Positions 1 to 5,398 of a DNA stretch of 10,097 bases are shown here, piece after piece. Each line of letters starts with the position of its first letter. The first letter of the stretch is position 1. Below the pieces are notes generated by a model. The model was not told the origin of the DNA. It did not search any database and saw only the letters and a list, made by a program, of their open reading frames with translations. This stretch comes from an uncultured Campylobacter sp. (lineage in GTDB: Bacteria; Campylobacterota; Campylobacteria; Campylobacterales; Campylobacteraceae), in contig NZ_CALIBH010000282.1 in NCBI RefSeq assembly GCF_938045775.1, positions 1 to 10,097 of the forward strand. Reading direction: 5' to 3'. Both the position numbers and the translations under genes were made by a program.

Positions 1-400
1 TCCAAAACATCGATAGCTCATCTATCTCGCGCTCGCTAAATTTAGAGTATTCGCGAAGCAGCACGCCTACGTTTTCGAGCACGCTCATTGAGCTGTAAAG
101 CGCACCGAACTGAAACATCACGCCGCATTTTAGGCGGATCTCGTTTTGCTCTGCTTCGCTTGCGCGCCAAATATCGCGCCCGAAAATTTTAATCTCGCCG
201 CTTTGCGGATGCTTTAAAAATATGAGCGTTTTCATTAACGTCGTTTTGCCGCTGCCGCTGCCGCCTAGGAAGCCGTAAATTTCGCCCTTTTTGACGCTAA
301 AGCTTACGCAATCGTGCATAACGCGCGATCCGTACGCGGTAGTAACGTCGCGCGCGACTATAATTTTAGCGCTTTCGCTGGATTGCATTTGCTCGCTCAT
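1..400 (-). CDS. mlaF: Mla-type phospholipid ABC transporter, ATP-binding subunit (partial, C-terminal part off the window)
   Basis: This is the cytoplasmic ATPase of an MlaFEDB-like system, which moves phospholipids between the inner membrane and periplasmic MCE carriers to keep the outer membrane asymmetric. The 133 visible residues start MSEQMQSSES. They contain a canonical Walker A, GGSGSGKTT, at about residues 45-53, and a Q-loop segment, MFQFGALYSSMSVLENV, which closely matches the FQFGALF..L.V.ENV pattern of MlaF proteins. Signature motif, Walker B and H-loop would lie beyond base 1. The ATG (398-400) overlaps the TGA of the upstream permease gene as ATGA, implying translational coupling. 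In C. jejuni the matching pair is, from memory, called iamA/iamB (invasion-associated marker). No disruption is seen. Family assignment is secure; the exact lipid cargo is inferred from the family. Confidence 0.9.
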   Translation of the reverse strand, partial: MSEQMQSSESAKIIVARDVTTAYGSRVMHDCVSFSVKKGEIYGFLGGSGSGKTTLMKTLIFLKHPQSGEIKIFGRDIWRASEAEQNEIRLKCGVMFQFGALYSSMSVLENVGVLLREYSKFSEREIDELSMFW

Positions 401-1500
401 AGCCCGATTTCCGAAAACAAAACTGCAAATACCGCGTCGATCGCAATGACCCAAAATATCGCGTTTACGACGCTAATGGTAGTGTATTCGCCGATGCTTT
501 GGGTATTTCCTTTGACCTCGAAACCCCGCATGCAGCCGATGATAGCGATAAATGCCCCGAAAAACGGCGCTTTAATCATACCTACTAAAAAATGCCTAAG
601 CTCTACAGAAGCCTTAAATCTATCCAAATAATCGCTAAAGGCTATGTCTAAATACGCGTCACACACGATCATCTGCGCAAGGATACTCACGCCGTCTGCG
701 ATAAAAATGACTAGCGGCATGATTAGTACCATCGCGATAATGCGCGGCATCGCAAGAAAATAAAACGGATCAAAGCCCATCGTCCTCATCGCATCGATCT
801 CTTCGGTGATCTTCATCACGCCGATCTGCGCCGTAAAGCTCGAAGCCGAGCGACCTGCGATAACAATAGCAGCGATAAGAGGCGCTACCTCACGAAGCGT
901 CAAAGCGCCCATTATATCGATGATATAGATGCTGGCACCAAATTTAGAAAGCATATCCGAGCCTATGTAAGCAAGCACGATACCGATCAAAAATGCCGTC
1001 AGTGAGACTATGAAAAGCGCGTCTATGCCGCTATCTTTGATGAAATTTACGGTTTCTTTGAAGCGGAATTTCATCGGATGAATTATAAAAGCCGTAAGTT
1101 TGGAGAAAAACTCGCCCAAAAAGCCAGCAAGGCTTAGCAAGCCTAGAATTCCAAGATGGCAATAAAGTCCGATCTGCGCTAAAAAATTTAGCCTGCGAGA
1201 CTCGGGTACGTAGCTAAAATCGATCGTTTTATCATCCATAAAGCTTAAAATTTTGGCGGCTTTGCTGCTATCCTCCACAAGGCTAACCCGCTTGCCGGCA
1301 AGGGCGTTTTTGATCATCAGCGCCATGAAGTAGTCTAAATTTGAAATTTCGCTTAAGCTTAGCTCCAGCTCGTTTAAATTTTTTACCGCTTTTTTTAGTG
1401 CAAGTAGCTGGGAGCGCGAGCTTTTATAGTTCCACTGCCCGCGTAGCGATAAGGTGTTTTTCCCGCCCGAGCTTTCGAGCGAAAAGGCTAAATTCCGCAA
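397..1500 (-). CDS. mlaE: MlaE-type phospholipid ABC transporter permease with N-terminal STAS (MlaB-like) domain
   Basis: The permease of the Mla-type transporter is 367 residues long, about 100 more than stand-alone MlaE (about 260). The extra N-terminus (roughly residues 1-95) is soluble, alternates strands and helices and reads like a STAS domain, so MlaB and MlaE functions appear fused. The membrane part (about 110-367) has several hydrophobic segments and the family signature EIDAMRTMGFDP at residues 234-245, followed by FYFLAMPRIIAM; this is the cytoplasmic coupling region that contacts the ATPase. The start is TTG at 1498-1500, supported by GGAGAG (1507-1512 on the complement) six bases upstream. 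No ATG with a comparable ribosome site is apparent. Its stop overlaps the mlaF start, so the two form an operon reading leftward, presumably followed by MCE-protein genes outside the window. Confidence 0.92.
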   Translation of the reverse strand: MRNLAFSLESSGGKNTLSLRGQWNYKSSRSQLLALKKAVKNLNELELSLSEISNLDYFMALMIKNALAGKRVSLVEDSSKAAKILSFMDDKTIDFSYVPESRRLNFLAQIGLYCHLGILGLLSLAGFLGEFFSKLTAFIIHPMKFRFKETVNFIKDSGIDALFIVSLTAFLIGIVLAYIGSDMLSKFGASIYIIDIMGALTLREVAPLIAAIVIAGRSASSFTAQIGVMKITEEIDAMRTMGFDPFYFLAMPRIIAMVLIMPLVIFIADGVSILAQMIVCDAYLDIAFSDYLDRFKASVELRHFLVGMIKAPFFGAFIAIIGCMRGFEVKGNTQSIGEYTTISVVNAIFWVIAIDAVFAVLFSEIGL

Positions 1501-1506
1501 AAATTT

Positions 1507-1512
1507 CTCTCC
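1507..1512 (-). promoter_or_regulatory. Ribosome binding site selecting a TTG start for mlaE
   Basis: The complement reads GGAGAG, then six bases (AAATTT), then TTG. This strong Shine-Dalgarno match at good spacing is the reason for accepting TTG 1498-1500 as the start. Confidence 0.7.
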
Positions 1513-1530
1513 AAAATCAAAAAATAGGGG

Positions 1531-1545
1531 AAATTATAATATAAT
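1531..1545. promoter_or_regulatory. Overlapping divergent -10 elements between mlaE and murJ
   Basis: The plus strand holds two overlapping TATAAT hexamers, at 1535-1540 and 1540-1545. The complement holds TATAAT at 1533-1538. Each is placed to start transcription 30-50 bases before the start codon on its own side (murJ ATG at 1581, mlaE TTG at 1500). Campylobacter sigma-70 promoters rely mainly on the -10 box with no conserved -35, which fits. Because the two -10 boxes share bases, RNA polymerase probably cannot occupy both directions at once. Transcription starts were not measured. Confidence 0.65.
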
Positions 1546-1572
1546 CAACCTTGGCATTTTATAAAATTTAAT

Positions 1573-1577
1573 GGAGA
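1573..1577 (+). promoter_or_regulatory. murJ ribosome binding site
   Basis: GGAGA lies three bases before ATG 1581, rather close but the only candidate. It follows the overlapping -10 boxes by about 30 bases, giving a short leader. Confidence 0.55.
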
Positions 1578-1580
1578 TTT

Positions 1581-2978
1581 ATGCTCAGAGGCTTTTTTAC
1601 AAATAGCGCAGGCACGCTGGTTTCGCGGGTTTTGGGCTTCGTGCGCGACCTGCTTACCGCATCGGTTTTGGGCGCGGGAATTTACAGCGATCTGTTTTTC
1701 GTAGCGTTTAAACTGCCCAATCTTTTCCGCAGACTCTTCGGCGAGGGAGCCTTTACGCAGGCGTTTTTGCCTAGTTTTACAGCCGCGCGTAAAAAAGGAA
1801 TTTTTGCAGCCTCGGTACTTATTAAATTTAGCATTTTCATCGCGCTTTTAACGGCGCTCGTGCTGCTTGCCGCACCCGTTTTTACTAAGGTTTTGGCATA
1901 CGGATTTAGCGCCGAGCAGATCAGTCTTGCGGTGCCGTACGTGCGGATAAATTTTTTCTACCTCACATTTATCTTCGTCGTTACGCTCTTTGCTTCGCTG
2001 CTTCAGTATCGCGACCACTTCGCTACGACGGCGTTTTCGACCGCACTTCTAAATTTAGCGATGATCGCGGCGCTTCTGCTAGCTCGCGGCAAAGACGGCG
2101 CCACGGCGGTGCTCTATCTTAGCTTCGGCGTCGTAGCGGGCGGGCTTTTACAGCTTGCGGTGCACGTTTATGCGCTGAAGTTCACCGGCATGCTACGCGT
2201 CTTAACGGGCGGCTTTGCACGGCTTGCGCGGGGTGATAAGCCGCAAACTCAGGGCTTTTATAAAAATTTTTTCGCGGGCGTGCTCGGTGCATCGGCGCTT
2301 CAGCTAAGCTCGTTTATAGATACCTTCTTTGCGAGCTTCCTTGCTAGCGGTAGTATCAGCTATCTATACTACGCCAACCGCATATTTCAGCTGCCGCTCG
2401 CGCTTTTTGCGATCGCGCTTAGCACGGCGATCTTTCCGCGCATGAGCAAATTTGTAAAAGCTCACGACGACGCACAGGCTCTGGCGCTTGTGGAGCGCGG
2501 ATTTTACTTCCTTTTGGCGCTGCTCGGGCTCTCTGCGATAGGCGGCGTGATGCTGCGAAACGAGATCACGCAGCTGCTATTTGAGCGCGGAGAATTTACC
2601 CGCCAAAATTCCATCGAATGTGCCGCAGTTCTCGGCGCGTATATGGTGGGGCTCGTGCCGTTCGGGCTATCTAGGATTTTTTCGCACTGGCTGTATGCGA
2701 ATATGAAGCAGAAACTAAGCGCAAAAATTTCGATCTGGTGCGTCTTTATAAACGTCGCTTTGTGCGCGATGTTTTTTAAACCCTTCGGAGCGGTGGGGCT
2801 TGCGTTTGCAAGCACGATAACGGGGGCGTTTCTGCTCGGCTTTAATCTCTATTTTTTTGGATTTAATAACTTTTTGGCTATAATCCGCGCAAAAAAAATT
2901 ATTGCGATCGCGGCGCTTTGTGCGGGCGAAGCGGCGATTTTATACATTTTAAAAGGCTTGTATTATGGTAATTTATGA
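1581..2978 (+). CDS. murJ: MurJ (MviN) lipid II flippase
   Basis: This inner-membrane flippase of the MOP superfamily moves lipid-linked peptidoglycan precursor (lipid II) to the periplasmic face. At 465 residues it is slightly shorter than E. coli MurJ (511). The N-terminus carries the family hallmark: R16, LGFVRD with R22, then SDLFFVAFKLPN with D37, R50, and FGEGAFTQAFLPSF. R16, R22, D37 and R50 line up with the functionally important E. coli R18, R24, D39 and R52. YYANRIFQLP (R267) lines up with the R270 region. The rest is almost continuous hydrophobic segments, in line with the 14 helices of the family. Start ATG 1581 has GGAGA at 1573-1577. The reading frame runs 14 bases into cysS, so the two are co-transcribed. 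The gene looks intact and should be essential. Confidence 0.95.
   Translation: MLRGFFTNSAGTLVSRVLGFVRDLLTASVLGAGIYSDLFFVAFKLPNLFRRLFGEGAFTQAFLPSFTAARKKGIFAASVLIKFSIFIALLTALVLLAAPVFTKVLAYGFSAEQISLAVPYVRINFFYLTFIFVVTLFASLLQYRDHFATTAFSTALLNLAMIAALLLARGKDGATAVLYLSFGVVAGGLLQLAVHVYALKFTGMLRVLTGGFARLARGDKPQTQGFYKNFFAGVLGASALQLSSFIDTFFASFLASGSISYLYYANRIFQLPLALFAIALSTAIFPRMSKFVKAHDDAQALALVERGFYFLLALLGLSAIGGVMLRNEITQLLFERGEFTRQNSIECAAVLGAYMVGLVPFGLSRIFSHWLYANMKQKLSAKISIWCVFINVALCAMFFKPFGAVGLAFASTITGAFLLGFNLYFFGFNNFLAIIRAKKIIAIAALCAGEAAILYILKGLYYGNL
2951..2956 (+). promoter_or_regulatory. cysS ribosome binding site inside murJ
   Basis: AAAAGG sits eight bases before ATG 2965, within the last codons of murJ. 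With the 14-base gene overlap this supports coupled translation rather than a separate cysS promoter. Confidence 0.55.
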
Positions 2979-4395
2979 TAGTTTGAGCAAAAAGAAGCTC
3001 CCTTTTAAGCCCATTAGCGAGGGGTTGGCGCGCATTTACGCCTGCGGTCCGACCGTCTATGACGACGCGCATTTGGGGCACGCAAAAAGCGCCGTGAGCT
3101 TCGATCTGCTGCGCCGCGTGCTGCAAGCGGAGGGCTATGAGGTAAAATTTGCGCGAAATTTCACCGACATCGACGATAAAATTTTAAAAAAGATGGCGGA
3201 AACCGGCAAGAGTCTGGGGGAGATCACGGAGCTTTATACCAGCAGATATTTGCAGGATATGAGCGCGCTAAACGTCGCGGACGCGAGCATTTCGCCCAAA
3301 GCGACCGAAAATATCGCCGCGATCTGCGAGCTCATATCTTCACTTCTTCAAAAAGGCTTTGCCTACGAGATCGCAGGTGACGGCATCTACTTCGACACGC
3401 GCAAGGACGGGGATTACCTAAGCCTTAGCGGCAAAAAAGAGGGCGCCGGCAAAAACATCGCCCGCGTCGCCTCAAACGATGCTAAGCACGACGAGAAGGA
3501 CTTCGTGCTGTGGAAATTTGACGAGAATTGGTTCGATAGCCCGTTTGGCAAAGGGCGCCCCGGCTGGCACAGCGAGTGCGTCGCGATGATTTTGGCGCAC
3601 CTTGATAGCGGCGATCCGCATTTTTGCATCGACATTCACGCAGGCGGCGCCGATCTGCTCTTCCCGCATCACGAAAACGAAGCCGCGCAGTGCCGCTGCG
3701 CCCGCCATAGAGCGCTAAGCAAATACTGGCTTCACAACGGCTTCGTGCAGGTAAATAACGAAAAGATGAGCAAGAGCCTGGGCAACTCGTTTTTCGTAAA
3801 AGACGCCCTAAAAATCGCACCGGGCGAGGCGCTGAGATTTTATCTTTTAAGCTCGCATTACAGGGCAAATTTTAATTATTCGATAGCCGATCTGCTTGCG
3901 AGCAAAAAGAGGCTCGATAAAATTTACCGCCTTAAAAAGCGTGTCCGTGACGTTTTAGCTCCCGCTGCGGGGCAAAATTCCACGTCCGAGCTGCCTGCTG
4001 CGGAGGCTAAATTTAGATCAGAGATGATGGAGTTTTTAAGCGACGATCTTAACACCTCAGGCGCGCTTGCGGTGCTAGGTAACTTCGTAGCAAGCGCGAA
4101 TGAAGCGCTCGATCGAGCGCCGAAAGACAAGGCGCTAAAGGCTCAGATCGCCGCAAATTTAGAATTTGCGAAGCAGACGCTTGGAATTTTATATGAGGAT
4201 GAGACCGAATACTTTCGCTTCGGCGTGAGCGAGCAGCAAAGGGCGCAGATCGAGGAGCTGATAAAACAGCGCGCACAGGCAAAGGCGGAAAAGGACTTTG
4301 CGAGCGCGGATGCCATCAGGGCGCGCCTTACGGATATGAAGATCGAAGTGATGGATACGGCTGGCGGCACCGTTTGGGAGGTCGCAGCGGAGTAG
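2965..4395 (+). CDS. cysS: Cysteinyl-tRNA synthetase
   Basis: This class I aminoacyl-tRNA synthetase charges tRNA-Cys with cysteine in the cytoplasm. At 476 residues it is close to the usual length (E. coli 461). The catalytic Rossmann fold begins with YACGPTVYDDAHLGHA, giving the HIGH box as HLGH at residues 36-39. The KMSKS loop is exact at 267-271. The zinc site that discriminates cysteine is complete: C27, C205 (in GWHSEC), H235 and E239 (in FPHHENE), matching E. coli C28, C209, H234 and E238. Between C205 and H235 there are about five more residues than in E. coli (around LDSGDPHFC). The C-terminal DALR-type and anticodon-binding region follows from about 320. Start ATG 2965 lies inside the end of murJ, with AAAAGG at 2951-2956 as ribosome site. 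The gene is intact and housekeeping. Confidence 0.97.
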   Translation: MVIYDSLSKKKLPFKPISEGLARIYACGPTVYDDAHLGHAKSAVSFDLLRRVLQAEGYEVKFARNFTDIDDKILKKMAETGKSLGEITELYTSRYLQDMSALNVADASISPKATENIAAICELISSLLQKGFAYEIAGDGIYFDTRKDGDYLSLSGKKEGAGKNIARVASNDAKHDEKDFVLWKFDENWFDSPFGKGRPGWHSECVAMILAHLDSGDPHFCIDIHAGGADLLFPHHENEAAQCRCARHRALSKYWLHNGFVQVNNEKMSKSLGNSFFVKDALKIAPGEALRFYLLSSHYRANFNYSIADLLASKKRLDKIYRLKKRVRDVLAPAAGQNSTSELPAAEAKFRSEMMEFLSDDLNTSGALAVLGNFVASANEALDRAPKDKALKAQIAANLEFAKQTLGILYEDETEYFRFGVSEQQRAQIEELIKQRAQAKAEKDFASADAIRARLTDMKIEVMDTAGGTVWEVAAE

Positions 4396-4400
4396 AACGT

Positions 4401-4432
4401 AAAATTTAGCGTAAAATTTTACGCTAAATTTT
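4401..4432 (+). terminator. Perfect 32-base palindrome after cysS, probable transcription terminator
   Basis: AAAATTTAGCGTAAAA is followed without a gap by its exact reverse complement, starting five bases after the cysS stop. In RNA it would fold into a stem of about 14 pairs with a tight loop. Beyond the stem, U-G, G-U and C-G pairs are possible (4398-4400 with 4433-4435). The downstream strand is T-rich (ATTTTGTGATTTTTA) but not a pure T run, so it may be an imperfect intrinsic terminator. As a perfect DNA palindrome it could alternatively be a protein-binding site. Confidence 0.6.
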
Positions 4433-5080
4433 GTGATTTTTACTATGCGAGACGTAAGTCCGAACGCTAATTCACGCATAAATTTTTAGCGTGATTTTTA
4501 TCTGCGCATTTCGATACGGCGGCGTGATTTTATTTGGTGGTGTGGCGCAGGAGTGATGCGATGTGCAGCATGACACGGCGACAGAAGCGCAAGGTGGATC
4601 GCTATTTTCATTCGTCGGCGCAGCTGATACGGCGGCGCGATATATCGCGGCAAAATGAAGTAACGCTACGGTGTCTGCGCGTATTTACCGCGTTTTATTG
4701 GCAATAGGCGATGTGGCGGTGCGATATAGCGCGGTACAGCGGTGGCGCTGCGGCAGCCTGTGCGTAAATTTTAACGCGACTAGGTGCAGTGGAACATGCT
4801 GTGGTGACGTGCAAATTTTGGCGCGATTTTTATAGCGATATTGTACGCGGGTGCACGCAGCGATGAAAGTCGCGATTTCATTTGGTGATAACGGCTGATG
4901 CAGCGGCAAAACCACAAGGCAGGCCGCGATTTTCATTCGGTAGCGCGGTGTGCGAAAGAGCAATGCGGCGCGCCATTGTGAAGTCGCGATACATGCGATG
5001 TATAACGGCACTTTATAACGCTTTATGGCGCCTCAAAGTATTTAACGCTTATGGCGTACAAAAGCGCGCAAGATCGCGAT
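4433..5080. repeat. Diverged short-repeat region between cysS and msbA, no convincing gene
   Basis: About 650 bases are built from degenerate recurring boxes. Box 1, near CGCGATTTTCATTYGG, recurs at 4490-4500 (partial), 4523-4537, 4600-4614, 4822-4837, 4871-4885, 4925-4940 and weakly at 4985. Box 2, near GCTGATRCRGCGGC, occurs at 4513-4524 (partial), 4569-4582 (weak), 4623-4636 and 4894-4907. A third motif, GCGATATAKCGCGG, occurs at 4637-4650 and 4721-4734 (13 of 14 identical). The longest pair I aligned without gaps, 4570-4614 with 4895-4939, matches at 32 of 45 bases. Spacing is irregular (roughly 34-76 bases between neighbouring clear copies), so this is neither a CRISPR nor a clean tandem array. 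The AAATTT words common elsewhere occur only about twice after 4505. It may be a decayed repeat gene or an intergenic repeat family. Confidence 0.6.
4561..4707 (+). CDS. Possible 48-residue basic small ORF within the repeat region
   Basis: An ATG at 4561 follows AGGAG (4549-4553) by seven bases, the best Shine-Dalgarno in this spacer. The frame runs 48 codons to TAG at 4705. The product begins MCSMTRRQKRKVDRYFHSS, is rich in arginine and lysine, and has no membrane segment or known motif. A second, shorter frame at 4898-4981 (27 codons, MQRQNHKAGRDFHSVAR) is the aligned equivalent in the other repeat copy: the same frame, sharing RQ, K, R and FHS-A positions. That could be leftover DNA homology rather than coding selection. 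I do not recognise the product, and a chance ORF is the more likely reading. Confidence 0.2.
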   Translation: MCSMTRRQKRKVDRYFHSSAQLIRRRDISRQNEVTLRCLRVFTAFYWQ

Positions 5081-5108
5081 AAATAAAAACTCGCTCGCTT
5101 TTAAGGCT

Positions 5109-5187
5109 CTTTACGCTTTAAAAATGGTAATGTAAAAATTACTCTGTGATGCGCAAAAGCCATTTTAAAGCGCTTTACGCTTTAAAA
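5109..5187 (+). repeat. Exact 15-base direct repeat that gives competing hairpins upstream of msbA
   Basis: CTTTACGCTTTAAAA occurs exactly at 5109-5123 and 5173-5187. Between them, TTTTAAAGCG (5163-5172) is the reverse complement of CGCTTTAAAA and can pair either with the downstream copy (5178-5187, five-base loop, ten perfect pairs) or with the upstream copy (around 5114-5127 against 5160-5172, one bulged A). The upstream option encloses a small GTAAT/ATTAC hairpin (5127-5131, 5138-5142). The two long pairings exclude each other. The arrangement resembles an attenuator or a tandem terminator, but no T-run follows. Confidence 0.5.
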
Positions 5188-5203
5188 GCGGCAAACAAAA
5201 AAG

Positions 5204-5273
5204 CTAAATCTCGGCGTCGCCCGCACGGTCGCCGCATGCGAGCGAGTTGATTTAGTGAGCTTGCGAAGCGCAA
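5204..5273 (+). other. Possible structured RNA segment upstream of msbA
   Basis: CTAAATC (5204-5210) can pair with GATTTAG (5249-5255), enclosing TCG/CGA (5211-5213 with 5243-5245) and a GGCG/CGCC pairing around 5213-5233. A separate hairpin, TTGCG-AAG-CGCAA (5261-5273), follows. I recognise no known riboswitch or RNA family here; this rests on hand-found pairings only. Confidence 0.2.
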
Positions 5274-5326
5274 ATTAGCCCAGCGCCGTCGCGCAAATTT
5301 TGTGCTGCCTCGCGGCCTAAATTCTA

Positions 5327-5349
5327 AAATTTCAAGAATTTTGAAATTT
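5327..5349. repeat. AT-rich inverted repeat upstream of msbA
   Basis: AAATTTCAA (5327-5335) and TTGAAATTT (5341-5349) form nine-base arms around GAATT, about 50 bases before the msbA start. A weak -10 candidate, TAAAAT, overlaps at 5325-5330. It could be an operator or only low-complexity AT sequence. Confidence 0.3.
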
Positions 5350-5387
5350 CAGAAATTTTGGATTCAAATTTTAAAAATTTTATAAAA

Positions 5388-5392
5388 AAGGA
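5388..5392 (+). promoter_or_regulatory. Ribosome binding site deciding the msbA start
   Basis: AAGGA at 5388-5392 touches the first in-frame TTG (5393) with no spacer but lies six bases before the second TTG (5399). The second is therefore the functional start, and the protein begins MNSFKTLLSRF. Confidence 0.65.
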
Positions 5393-5398
5393 TTGTAT

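Noticed and set aside
314..631. Plus-strand frame of 105 codons
   Set aside because: It lies antisense to mlaF and mlaE, whose motifs are clear; it has no family features of its own.
3482..3868. Minus-strand frame of 128 codons within cysS
   Set aside because: Shadow of the cysS catalytic domain; arginine/serine-rich product with no features.
4685..5011. Minus-strand frame of 108 codons in the repeat region
   Set aside because: It starts at a GTG with no ribosome site and its sequence only mirrors the DNA repeats. The recurring RMKIA segment appears in another frame in the other copy, so it follows from DNA repetition.
4433..5080. CRISPR array
   Set aside because: Repeats are short, diverged and irregularly spaced, with no constant repeat length, no unique spacers of equal size and no cas genes nearby.
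4882..5082. Plus-strand frame of 66 codons (PRFSFGSAV...)
   Set aside because: TTG start without Shine-Dalgarno, not in phase with the aligned frame in the other repeat copy, and no recognisable domain.
4433..5398. Insertion sequence or prophage remnant in the cysS-msbA gap
   Set aside because: No transposase fragments, no terminal inverted repeats bounding the block and no target-site duplication could be found by eye.
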